Positions 37,910-47,719 of a stretch of 64,000 bases of DNA are shown piece by piece. Source of the DNA: Planctomycetota bacterium (GTDB taxonomy: Bacteria; Planctomycetota; Planctomycetia; Pirellulales; Pirellulaceae); assembly GCA_029979005.1 (NCBI GenBank), contig JAPOIJ010000004.1, forward strand, positions 1 to 64,000, given 5' to 3'. The notes under the pieces were generated by a model. It did not search any database. It saw nothing but the letters and a program-made list of their open reading frames with translations, and was not told the DNA's origin. Position numbers and translations under genes: made by a program. Positions within the stretch are counted from its first letter, which is position 1. Each line of letters starts with the position of its first letter.

Positions 37910-39754
37910 TTAACTGTCCTTGTATTCTTCATGGTCGTCGAGTTTTCGATATAGCGTAGCGCGGCTAATTCCCAACAACTCCGCAGCTTGAGGAATATTC
38001 CCTCCCGTTCGCTTAAGTGCGTCCCGGATCAAACGCTTTTCCCAATCCGCAATATTGAGCGTGCCCAACTCATCACTATTCGGCTCACGAATTCCAAGGT
38101 CGCTTAACTGAATTTCATTTCCATCAGCCATCACGATCGAACTATCAATGACGTTCCTGAGTTGCCGCACATTTCCAGGCCAGTGATACGCCAGCAATCG
38201 AGAGTTGGCTTTTTTTGACAACTTCATTTTTGGATGGCCATGTTGACTTCGAAAATGTTCGAGGAAGAAATCAATCAGACGTTGAATATCACTGCCTCGC
38301 TCCCGAAGTGGCGGGATCATCAGTTCGTAAACGCTCAGACGGTAAAATAAATCTTCACGGAACTGTTTCTCTGCGACGAATTCTTTTAAGTCACGATTCG
38401 TCGCACAAATAACACGCACATCGACTTTGACCTCTTTCGTCCCGCCTACGGGAAGAAAAGGATGACCTTCCAACGTTCGGAGAAGTTTAGCCTGGCCTTC
38501 AAGCGATAATTCGCCAATTTCATCTAGAAAAAGCGTTCCACGATCCGCTTGTTCAAACCAACCGATGTGATCTCGATCGGCACTTGTGAAGGCGCCTTTT
38601 TTGTGTCCAAAGAGTTGACTTTCGATCAAGTCTTTAGGAATCGCCGCACAGTTCACACTCAGCATCGGTCGATCCGCGCGAGGGCTTGACCGATGAATTG
38701 CCCTTGCAACCAGTTCCTTTCCGGAACCACTTTCACCTCGCACCAAAACACATCCCGAAGCTTTCGACACTCGCCCGATTTTTGACTTCAGCGACTTCAT
38801 CGCCTCGCTCTCACCCAGCATTTCATCAAACGCCGCATGCTTTTCAACCAACCGGGAATGCGAGGCCGCGAGAGTTGAGTGACGATTTGCCCGAGTTAAA
38901 GAACGAACCATAATATTCGATAACGCACAGGCTAATTGAAAATGTGAATCCCGAAATGGGTCGTCGTTACGATACAAATGAATCGCACCCTTCACCTCGT
39001 CTTCAACAATCAATGGCACACAGATCGAATCAGCTCGCTTTTGGGAATCCGCCCCGTCATGTTCAATCCGAATCGCTCTTTTTTCTTTGACAACCTTTCG
39101 GGTTAGGTCAGTGTCCAACTGTAGTTTCTCAGCGGACTCAGCCGGAATCACTGATTTCGGCGCTAACATCCCATCGTCTGACAACCACAGAATCCCCACC
39201 ACCGATGCGTCGGTTCGCTCCAGTAAACGATCCATGCAAACCTTTGCAACCGCTTCGGGATCATCAACGGAGAGCAATTTAACGCTCAATTGAAACAAAA
39301 AGAAAAAGTCCTGCCCCCAATTATGACCTTTGAGAAAATCGAGAGTGTATTGCCCTGTTTCCCTTGGATTCATCGATCGATCGAGCACAATCGTGAGATT
39401 GCCGGTAGAACACCGTTCTGACTCAGGCTCTTCAGAAAGCGTTTTGGCAACATTTTGTTGACTGGCCTCCGAAAAGATGAAACTACTGGAACCAATTCGA
39501 ACTTCAGTTCCCTCCATCAATCTCGCGTGGTCAACCGACTGACCATTAACATAGGTCCCATTACTGCTCTTATTGTCCCGAAGCCACCAACCGTCTTCAT
39601 CCTGAAACACCGCGGCGTGCACACGTGAGCATTGCGGATCATTCAAGACAATCCGACACTCCCAATCTCGCCCGAGTAAGTTTTCCTCAAGCACAGATAA
39701 TTCAAAACGGGCACCTGCATTGGCCCCGGCATTCATAACAAGGAAGGCTGGCAC
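37910..39754 (-). CDS. FHA-GAF-AAA+ sigma-54-dependent transcriptional activator
   Basis: FHA (LLGRDWECRIVLNDPQCSRVHAAVF), GAF-like middle, GESGSGKELVARAIH, GAFTSA loop (HKKGAFTSADRD), and C-terminal Fis-type HTH (NIPQAAELLGISRATLYRKLDDH). Confidence 0.94.
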   Translation of the reverse strand: MPAFLVMNAGANAGARFELSVLEENLLGRDWECRIVLNDPQCSRVHAAVFQDEDGWWLRDNKSSNGTYVNGQSVDHARLMEGTEVRIGSSSFIFSEASQQNVAKTLSEEPESERCSTGNLTIVLDRSMNPRETGQYTLDFLKGHNWGQDFFFLFQLSVKLLSVDDPEAVAKVCMDRLLERTDASVVGILWLSDDGMLAPKSVIPAESAEKLQLDTDLTRKVVKEKRAIRIEHDGADSQKRADSICVPLIVEDEVKGAIHLYRNDDPFRDSHFQLACALSNIMVRSLTRANRHSTLAASHSRLVEKHAAFDEMLGESEAMKSLKSKIGRVSKASGCVLVRGESGSGKELVARAIHRSSPRADRPMLSVNCAAIPKDLIESQLFGHKKGAFTSADRDHIGWFEQADRGTLFLDEIGELSLEGQAKLLRTLEGHPFLPVGGTKEVKVDVRVICATNRDLKEFVAEKQFREDLFYRLSVYELMIPPLRERGSDIQRLIDFFLEHFRSQHGHPKMKLSKKANSRLLAYHWPGNVRQLRNVIDSSIVMADGNEIQLSDLGIREPNSDELGTLNIADWEKRLIRDALKRTGGNIPQAAELLGISRATLYRKLDDHEEYKDS

Positions 39755-40291
39755 GAGAGTATTTTTCTTAACAGTCGTTGGAAGTGGATGGAGGGCTGTG
39801 ACCTAAATCGAATCACTTCCAACCATTGTAAAGACAAGTTATCGCCAAGTCGACCAATTCAATACCGAGAATAACGCGTTTTAATTAGACGTTGCTTAAT
39901 CTCACCAAATCAGGCTCTCCAATCTGGAATTCAGCTTCAACCTCGATACAAAACTAACGTTTTTACGAAGCAGCACTGCACGGTCATTAGCATCAAATTT
40001 CCTAAATTGAAGAATTCAGGGTATATTTCTTTGAATCAAGGCTTTTAGAAAACAGACCCAACGATTAGTTCACAGCAAATTAAACATTTTTTTTGTGAGG
40101 TACCACCAAGATTGCTCGGTAAAAGTCTCAGGTGTATTCGAAAGCGATTTAATCATAAAAAATGCTGCCGATGAACCACGTACTGCTAGATCACTCTTGC
40201 TTGCAAACGAACCAATCCCTACGATTCTCGTACCGACTAGTATGATAAAATACGAAGGCTAAGTTGTCTTATAAACAACCAACAGGAATTC

Positions 40292-42427
40292 ATGATGCTT
40301 TCTTTCAGACCAACAACCATAAATAAGCGGTTCTCTGTCCTTGCTATCGCTATAACTTGCTTCGCAGTGACGATTTCACATGCACAAGATTCAGCGACAA
40401 CGACCCAGTCATCCAGCGACAAACTGATTTCCAAAACGGTTTCTCGCATCGTGGCTAAACTGATGCAGGACGATCACCTTTCTAAACGAAAGCTGGATGA
40501 CACCATGTCGAACCGAGCGTTCGATATGTTCATTAAAAATCTGGATCCAACCAAATCGTATTTCCTACAATCAGATATCGACGAGTTTTCCAAATGGAAA
40601 ACTGAACTTGATGATCAGATGTTGAAAGGTGAATTCCTTGCAGCTTTCGAAGTCTTCGATCGATTCCTCCAAAGAGTGGATGAGCGAACCGATCTTGCGG
40701 CCGAACTGATTGACGAAGATCACGACTTTACAATTGATGAAGAAATGATCACTGATCCTGATCTACTCAGTTTTGCCAAGAATGAAGCCGAGGCACGCGA
40801 TAATTGGAGAAAGCGCATTAAATATAGTTTGCTCGTGCTTCGAGGAGATGCCAACGACGAAAAGGCTGACGGCGACGCCGACAAAACCGCCAAACCGAAA
40901 GACGATCCGAAAGAACGCCTCCGCAAGCGGTACTCATCATTCGCGCGACGAATGCATCAGATTGACGCCGAAGACATTGTTGAGCGATACATCACGGCAA
41001 TCACCACCAGCTTTGACCCACACACAACTTACCTTAGCAAAGGAACATTCGAGAACTTTCTAATCCAAATGGGGCTGGAACTCGAAGGCATCGGTGCCAC
41101 CCTTTCTTTAATGGATGAAGGCTACACGGTCATCAAAGCCATTGTTCCCGGCGGCGCCGCCTACACTCAGGGCGGTCTCAAAGTCGAAGATAAAATCGTC
41201 GCTGTCGGGCAAGGCAAGGAAGACGGCTCTCTCGCTTACGACAAACTATTCAAAGAACACGGCAGTGGATTTGTAGAATGCACAGGCATGAAGCTAGACG
41301 ACGTCGTGGGCATGATTCGCGGCAAGGCAGGAACTGTTGTCCGGCTTCAGGTAATGTCCGAAAATGAAACCGAATTGCATACGGTTGAAATCGTTCGAGA
41401 AAAAATCAAGCTAGAAGACAGCGCTGCTCACGGCGAAGTTTTTGAAGAAGGCGATCAGAAAATTGGTGTGATTGAACTTCCAAGCTTCTACGCAAACATG
41501 GGAGGCGGCGGCGGACGCAGCACCACCACAGACGTAAAGAAAATCCTTGATGAATTCAATTCCAAAGACGTCGACGCACTTGTTCTTGATCTGCGCATGA
41601 ACGGGGGAGGCAGCCTACGTGAAGCAATCGACTGCACCGGCTTGTTCATCGACATTGGACCGGTCGTTCAAGTCAAAGATCCCTACGGCCGAATTGAAAA
41701 GCTCAACGATGAGAACAGCGGAACCGCTTGGGATAAACCCATGGTTGTTTTAACCAGCAAATTCAGTGCCAGTGCCAGTGAGATCCTTGCAGGCGCTATC
41801 CAGGATTATGGACGTGGCCTAGTAATTGGTGACACAACGACTCACGGGAAGGGAACCGTTCAGAGTCTCGTTAACTTAAACCAGATCTTATTCAGTCGGA
41901 TCAAAAACCCTCCGAATGAATTTGGCGCGTTGAAGATTACGACACAACAGTTTTATCGCCCCAATGGAGACAGCACGCAAAAGCGCGGAGTTCTCTCTGA
42001 CTTGGTCCTTCCTTCGATTTCCGACAATATGGATAACATCGGAGAAGCCGACTTAGATTACCCCGTGAAATTTGATCGCGTTCCTGAGGCTGCATTCGAA
42101 AAGTTGAAAATGAATCGCCAAGATATCACCTCAGCACTTCGAACCAAGTCCAAAGAGAGAATCGATTCGTCCGACGAATTCCAAAAAGAAATCAGCAAGA
42201 TCAACAAATATATCGAACTGAAAAACGAGAAATCAGTCTCGCTTAACGAAGCGAAATTCATTGCTCGCCGCAAAGAACTTAATGCGGAAAAGGAAGACGA
42301 AAAGACAATTGAAAAACAGATGCTTCCAAGCAAAGAAATCGAACGCAACTTTTACCTTGATGAAGTTCTGAGAATCACTGCCGACTATGTGAAAATGCTA
42401 AACCAAAAGCAACTCAGTCTTCGTTAA
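40292..42427 (+). CDS. carboxy-terminal processing (tail-specific) protease, S41 with PDZ
   Basis: MSNRAFDMFIKNLDPTKSYFLQSDI, PDZ-like IKAIVPGGAAYTQGGLKVEDKIVAVGQG, catalytic SKFSASASEILAGAIQDYGRGLVIGDTTTHGKGTVQ. Confidence 0.93.
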   Translation: MMLSFRPTTINKRFSVLAIAITCFAVTISHAQDSATTTQSSSDKLISKTVSRIVAKLMQDDHLSKRKLDDTMSNRAFDMFIKNLDPTKSYFLQSDIDEFSKWKTELDDQMLKGEFLAAFEVFDRFLQRVDERTDLAAELIDEDHDFTIDEEMITDPDLLSFAKNEAEARDNWRKRIKYSLLVLRGDANDEKADGDADKTAKPKDDPKERLRKRYSSFARRMHQIDAEDIVERYITAITTSFDPHTTYLSKGTFENFLIQMGLELEGIGATLSLMDEGYTVIKAIVPGGAAYTQGGLKVEDKIVAVGQGKEDGSLAYDKLFKEHGSGFVECTGMKLDDVVGMIRGKAGTVVRLQVMSENETELHTVEIVREKIKLEDSAAHGEVFEEGDQKIGVIELPSFYANMGGGGGRSTTTDVKKILDEFNSKDVDALVLDLRMNGGGSLREAIDCTGLFIDIGPVVQVKDPYGRIEKLNDENSGTAWDKPMVVLTSKFSASASEILAGAIQDYGRGLVIGDTTTHGKGTVQSLVNLNQILFSRIKNPPNEFGALKITTQQFYRPNGDSTQKRGVLSDLVLPSISDNMDNIGEADLDYPVKFDRVPEAAFEKLKMNRQDITSALRTKSKERIDSSDEFQKEISKINKYIELKNEKSVSLNEAKFIARRKELNAEKEDEKTIEKQMLPSKEIERNFYLDEVLRITADYVKMLNQKQLSLR

Positions 42428-42449
42428 ACAAGAAACTGGAATTCCTGGT

Positions 42450-42486
42450 CAACGCCCACACAATTCTTGATTGCGTGGGCGTTTTT
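42450..42486 (+). terminator. intrinsic terminator
   Basis: AACGCCCACACAATTCTTGATTGCGTGGGCGTTTTT. Confidence 0.88.
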
Positions 42487-42509
42487 CATGCGCAGCTAGA
42501 TACCACTGA

Positions 42510-43316
42510 TTAAGTCAATTCGACCTGCAGTCCATCATAGCCAACTGCAATTCCGGATGGCAAAACCGAGTTTACCGATTCGTAATCCAATCGGCACGCA
42601 CAGTGTGTAAAGTAGGTTTGCCTTACCTTTAGCCTCTGCGCCACCTCAACAGCCTCGGCGATACTAAAGTGGGTTGGATGAGGATCCTCACGCAAGGCGT
42701 CGAGGACGAGCGTATCGAGTCCCTGCAGTAAATCCCAACTGGAATCTGGAATTTCGCTAACATCAGTACAGTAGGCAACATTCCCAATTCGGAATCCAAG
42801 AACATCAAACCTGGGGCCGTGTTTCAGTGGAATTGGAATTATTTCTGCTCCAAGAATCCGAACTGGCTCAGATTGAATTGAAGTCAAATCCACTGACGGC
42901 GCAGCTCCAGCATGCGTTTGAGCTTCATCACTGAAAGCATAATCAAACGCCATCTTTAATCTTTTCTCTACTCTGGCATTGCAGTAAACCGGAACGGAAT
43001 GGCCTAAGTAAAACTGAAACAGTCGCAGGTCATCAAACCCCATGATGTGATCTGTATGTTCATGGGTGTAAATGACAGAGTGTACAATTCCGATTTGCTC
43101 GCGCAGTAATTGAGTACGTAAATCAGGAGAGGTATCTATCAAAAGATTGCCCTCGGGTAATCCAACAATCGCACTTGCTCTTGTCCTTTGATTACGCGGA
43201 TGCCCCCCCTGACAAACATCACAACTACATCCAATCGCCGGGACGCCTACCGAAGTACCAGTGCCCAGTAAAATCATCTTGCCTTCAATGTCAGTTGTCT
43301 TCACTTGCTTCTTCAC
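42510..43316 (-). CDS. MBL-fold metallo-hydrolase (PhnP-like)
   Basis: LGTGTSVGVPAIGCSCDVC, VIYTHEHTDHIMGFDDLR, YFTHCACRLDYE. Confidence 0.88.
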   Translation of the reverse strand: MKKQVKTTDIEGKMILLGTGTSVGVPAIGCSCDVCQGGHPRNQRTRASAIVGLPEGNLLIDTSPDLRTQLLREQIGIVHSVIYTHEHTDHIMGFDDLRLFQFYLGHSVPVYCNARVEKRLKMAFDYAFSDEAQTHAGAAPSVDLTSIQSEPVRILGAEIIPIPLKHGPRFDVLGFRIGNVAYCTDVSEIPDSSWDLLQGLDTLVLDALREDPHPTHFSIAEAVEVAQRLKVRQTYFTHCACRLDYESVNSVLPSGIAVGYDGLQVELT

Positions 43317-43612
43317 TTAACCACCTAAAACCGATGCCGCTACAAATTACACGCTAACAACAGCAAGCCTCTTCCTATCTCCGCAGGTCACTTTACCCCA
43401 TTTTGTTGATTTAAGTCGATGGAGGGCCGCCGTTAGAATCTCGCTCACCAGCCCTGACCAGAGATTTCGTAATCGTTCAATCCGCTCAAACAAACTCACT
43501 GATCCGGTACAAAACCACAGGCGCGAAGTGCCACGATCGGAATCACCTTGCCGGGGTTTGCATCAATTTAGCCCCGTAGAAGTGGCCGGTAACGAATGCG
43601 ATCAGCCAATCT

Positions 43613-43628
43613 TGGCACATGAATTGCA
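43613..43628 (+). promoter_or_regulatory. sigma-54 (-24/-12) promoter candidate
   Basis: TGGCAC-ATGAA-TTGCA, with exact GG/GC spacing. Confidence 0.55.
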
Positions 43629-43948
43629 TCTTTTGAGGTGCTCGCCGCTTGGCAGGCTCGATCACCTGCCAAAAAAGCTGCAATTAATAGGGATTTCGAG
43701 ACAATTCCGCTGTCTCAATCTCCGTTGACCAGCATCGGCAGTCCCGATAATCTGTTACTATTAGTGAATTTACGTAAAACCCGAAGCAAATAACTGCTGA
43801 CGAGGACGCTGTGCGCCTCCAACGATGATCAAAACGCCGGACTGACATAATTTCCGGTTGGTGATTTTTTAAATCAGCGAACACCTACAAACCAACAAAA
43901 AATTTTGATTCCGAACTGTTTTTTTTTCGGAAAATGTGGAAATAAGCC

Positions 43949-46900
43949 ATGGAACAACTGGAACGATATTGGGACGCCACCACTCACTTTTTTGGTGGAC
44001 TTGTTTCCGGATTTGAAAAAGCAGTTACCGGTGTTTTTGGTTCTTCCAATGCGCGATATGTAAAAAAACTGGAATCAAAAGTCGACGCGATCAATGCGCT
44101 CGAATCCAACTACTCATCGCTTTCTGACGATGAATTACGTGAGGTGACAGAGCAGTTCAAGCAACGCCTCCGAAATGGCGAAACCACCGACGACATCATG
44201 ATCGAAGCGTTTGCCGTTTGCCGAGAAGGAGGCAAACGATTCCTTGGCATGCGGCACTACGATGTCCAGTTGATTGGTGGCATGGTTCTGCATTCAGGTG
44301 CCGTCGCAGAAATGGTGACAGGTGAGGGAAAGACTCTCGTTGCGACACTTCCCTCTTACCTCAATGCACTGGAATGCAGGGGCGTTCATGTCGTAACCGT
44401 CAACGACTACCTCGCACGGCGAGATATGGAATGGATGGCTCCCCTTTACATGGGACTCGGCCTAACAGTAGGTGCTATCCAAAGCAACATGCCGGTTAAA
44501 GAGCGGCAGGAGGCTTACGAGCGAGACATTACTTATGGAACAAATAACGAATTTGGATTTGATTACCTCCGCGACAACATGCGTCCAGCAGCTCGCGGTG
44601 ACGAAAGATTTTCAAAACGTTATCAACAGTCTCAAGGACCACTCGCTTTTGCAATCGTCGATGAAGTCGACAACATCCTCATTGATGAGGCGAGAACTCC
44701 ACTGATCATCTCCGGACCTGCCCATCAAAACCCTGCGAGATATGCCGAAGCAAACCGAATTGCCACGCAACTCTCTCGCGAAATTCACTACAAGGTCAAC
44801 GAAAAAGATCACACGGCTACACTGACTGATGAAGGTGTTAGGCACGCCGAAAAACTTGCTGGTGTCGAAAGTTTCTATACCGCGGGCAATATGGATTGGC
44901 CGCACATGATTGACAATGCTCTAAAGGCACATGGGCTCTACAAGAAAGATGTCAACTACGTTGTGAAGGAAGGCGAAATCATCATTGTCGATGAGTTCAC
45001 CGGTCGCCTCATGGAAGGCCGACAGTGGAGCGATGGTTTGCACCAAGCTGTCGAAGCCAAAGAGGGTGTCAAGATTAAGGAGGAAACTCAAACACTCGCG
45101 ACGATCACCCTGCAAAACTATTTCAAGTTGTACGAAAAAGTCTGCGGAATGACTGGTACAGCGATGACCGAGGCAGAGGAGTTTTACAAAATCTACAACT
45201 TGAACGTTGTTGCAATCCCAACGAATCGGGAGCTTCAGCGAATCCCTCACCCGGACGTAATCTTCAGTAGCGAAAAATTCAAATGGTCCGCAATCGCTGA
45301 GGAAATCGAACAATACCACAAATGGGATTTCGTTCGACTGAAAAATGATGATCTTTACGTGGGGCGTATCAAGAACGATTCCGCTGAGGAAGTCGTTATC
45401 GCTGACCAGGATGACGGGAAAGAAGTCCGAATTCCACGCAATAAAATCGAAACCGTGAATTACCGGGGACGCCCAATCCTGGTAGGTACGGTTTCCATCG
45501 AAAAAAGCGAAGTGCTATCCGGCCTATTGGATCGCCGAGGTATCAAACACGAAGTTTTGAACGCGAAAAATCACAAACGGGAAGCCGAAATCGTCGCGCA
45601 GGCAGGGCGACTGGGAGCGGTAACAATCGCAACCAACATGGCCGGACGTGGTACCGACATTATCCTTGGAGGAAACCCCGAGAACATGGCTTGGGCGCGA
45701 CTTCAAGAAAAATACGCAACCCGACTAGATGTGCCGCGCGAAGAATGGGATGAATTGGTTGAATCCATCGACAAAGAACACCGCATGGCAGAAATGGGAG
45801 AGGAAGTCAAAGAAATTGGCGGTCTCCATGTGATTGGGACTGAGCGGCACGATGCCAGACGAATTGACCTTCAGCTACGTGGACGCTGCGGTCGCCAGGG
45901 TGACCCCGGAAGTAGTCGTTTCTATCTCAGTCTCGACGACGATTTGATGAGAATTTTTGCTGGCCCGTTCGTGAAACGAATGCTGGAAATGGGCGGCTTC
46001 AAAGATGATCATCCAATCACCAGTCGCATGGTCTCTCGCAGAATCGATGCCGCTCAAAAGAAACGAGAAGAATACAACTTCGAAATTCGAAAAAGCCTGT
46101 TGGAATATGACGAAGTCATGGACGAACAACGCAAGCGAATCTATCGCTTCCGACAGCAGATTCTCGACGGAGTTAGCTGTCGAGAAATTGTTCAGGATAT
46201 GATTCGGGCGCAAGTCGACACCAATCTCAACACTTGCCTGGCTGACGATTTTGGCAGAGAGTCGTTTGCTGGTTTTGCAGGAAAACAACTATCGATTTCT
46301 CTCGATCCAAGACTGTTTCGTAAGACGTCTCCCGACGAAGCGATTCAAATCTGTCTAGATGAAGCTGAACGTAACGCAGAAACAGATATTCTGGCTCAAA
46401 TCGACGTATGCCTTGCAGAAGGCGAAGACGAATCTGAATGGAACTGGGGAGCCTTAGCTCACTTCTGCAATACGCGTTGGAACCTGGGTGTCCGCGACCG
46501 AGACATGAAAAGTGCCGGGCGCGATCGCGTTGACGAGCTGCTGATTAATAAAGCAAGAGCCGCAATTCGAAAAATCAAAATCGAAGGTGCTGAGCAGATG
46601 CTCGACGAGGACTACGGTATTAAAACCGCAGCCAGCTGGTGTCTCGCAAAATTCGGCATCGAACCCGATTTAGATCAAGTTCGAGACCTTACAATCGATG
46701 AAACCATCGACATAATCGTCGAGCAGGCAATCCAAAAATACGACGAAAAAGAAGCCGTCTACCCAGTCATGGCCGGCCTTTACCAGTTCGTCATGCCAGC
46801 CTCGGGCGGGGCCCAGGGCAGAATCGACCGCGAGGGTCTGGTCCAGTGGGCTAGTCGTCGATTCGACACTCCCCTCACACTGGAAGATTTGAAAAACAAA

Positions 46901-47647
46901 CAGCGCGATGAAATTCACTCGCTACTACTGGAAAAGAGTCGTGAATCTCAAAAGCTTGCCCAAGTAAAAATCGAAGCGCTACACGGACAAATTGAATCCC
47001 TTGCCGACCGTGGGGGAGTACCGCTCAACAATGCAAACGGCGAAGCCGCCAAACTAAGCGACTGGTTCAATGAAACGATTAACCACGAACTCTCGATTGA
47101 GCGAGTTGAGTCTCTCGACAGGGAAGAACTTCTACAATCGCTAGAAGCGATTGTGGAAGACCATTATCATCCTGAATTCCGCCGCATGGAAAGAATGGTT
47201 CTACTCGAGATTGTTGATTCGGCATGGAAAGACCATCTTCTCGCAATGGATTATCTGCGCAGTGCCGTCGGCCAACGCGGAATGGCTCAACTTGACCCAA
47301 AAGTTGAATATAAGCGTGAAGGCATGCGTATGTTTGACGGGCTTTGGGTCTCGATCGGGGAGCGTGTAACCGACCTTGTGTTCCGCATGGAACAAATGAA
47401 CGAGGATTTCGTTAGTAACACGCTGGTTGAAACCAGTGCTCGTCACGACGATGCCTCCACAACTGGCGTCACGCCACAACAATCCGAAATGTCACAAGAG
47501 CAATCCGAGGCAATCGACCGAAGTGGTAAAAGCCAGCAAACCGTGGAGACAATTCGGAACCGTGACGACAAAGTAGGACGTAACGATCCTTGTCCCTGTG
47601 GCAGCGGGAAAAAATACAAATCTTGCTGCCTTAGAAAGCGAGCTTAA
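43949..47647 (+). CDS. secA: preprotein translocase subunit SecA, long form (1232 aa)
   Basis: GMRHYDVQLIGGMVLHSGAVAEMVTGEGKTLVATLPSYLNAL, ATNMAGRGTDIILGGNPE, LRGRCGRQGDPGSSRFYLSLDDDLMRIF, C-terminal zinc motif VGRNDPCPCGSGKKYKSCC. Confidence 0.96.
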   Translation: MEQLERYWDATTHFFGGLVSGFEKAVTGVFGSSNARYVKKLESKVDAINALESNYSSLSDDELREVTEQFKQRLRNGETTDDIMIEAFAVCREGGKRFLGMRHYDVQLIGGMVLHSGAVAEMVTGEGKTLVATLPSYLNALECRGVHVVTVNDYLARRDMEWMAPLYMGLGLTVGAIQSNMPVKERQEAYERDITYGTNNEFGFDYLRDNMRPAARGDERFSKRYQQSQGPLAFAIVDEVDNILIDEARTPLIISGPAHQNPARYAEANRIATQLSREIHYKVNEKDHTATLTDEGVRHAEKLAGVESFYTAGNMDWPHMIDNALKAHGLYKKDVNYVVKEGEIIIVDEFTGRLMEGRQWSDGLHQAVEAKEGVKIKEETQTLATITLQNYFKLYEKVCGMTGTAMTEAEEFYKIYNLNVVAIPTNRELQRIPHPDVIFSSEKFKWSAIAEEIEQYHKWDFVRLKNDDLYVGRIKNDSAEEVVIADQDDGKEVRIPRNKIETVNYRGRPILVGTVSIEKSEVLSGLLDRRGIKHEVLNAKNHKREAEIVAQAGRLGAVTIATNMAGRGTDIILGGNPENMAWARLQEKYATRLDVPREEWDELVESIDKEHRMAEMGEEVKEIGGLHVIGTERHDARRIDLQLRGRCGRQGDPGSSRFYLSLDDDLMRIFAGPFVKRMLEMGGFKDDHPITSRMVSRRIDAAQKKREEYNFEIRKSLLEYDEVMDEQRKRIYRFRQQILDGVSCREIVQDMIRAQVDTNLNTCLADDFGRESFAGFAGKQLSISLDPRLFRKTSPDEAIQICLDEAERNAETDILAQIDVCLAEGEDESEWNWGALAHFCNTRWNLGVRDRDMKSAGRDRVDELLINKARAAIRKIKIEGAEQMLDEDYGIKTAASWCLAKFGIEPDLDQVRDLTIDETIDIIVEQAIQKYDEKEAVYPVMAGLYQFVMPASGGAQGRIDREGLVQWASRRFDTPLTLEDLKNKQRDEIHSLLLEKSRESQKLAQVKIEALHGQIESLADRGGVPLNNANGEAAKLSDWFNETINHELSIERVESLDREELLQSLEAIVEDHYHPEFRRMERMVLLEIVDSAWKDHLLAMDYLRSAVGQRGMAQLDPKVEYKREGMRMFDGLWVSIGERVTDLVFRMEQMNEDFVSNTLVETSARHDDASTTGVTPQQSEMSQEQSEAIDRSGKSQQTVETIRNRDDKVGRNDPCPCGSGKKYKSCCLRKRA

Positions 47648-47719
47648 AAAGCTTCTCAAAGATACTAATAAAACTCATGTTTTTACAATCTGAGAACACC
47701 CGCCATTGAAAGGACTCCA

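Noticed and set aside
39745-39765. TGGCACG -24-like element near the activator gene
   Set aside because: No -12 TTGC element at the required distance, and it overlaps the gene start on the other strand.
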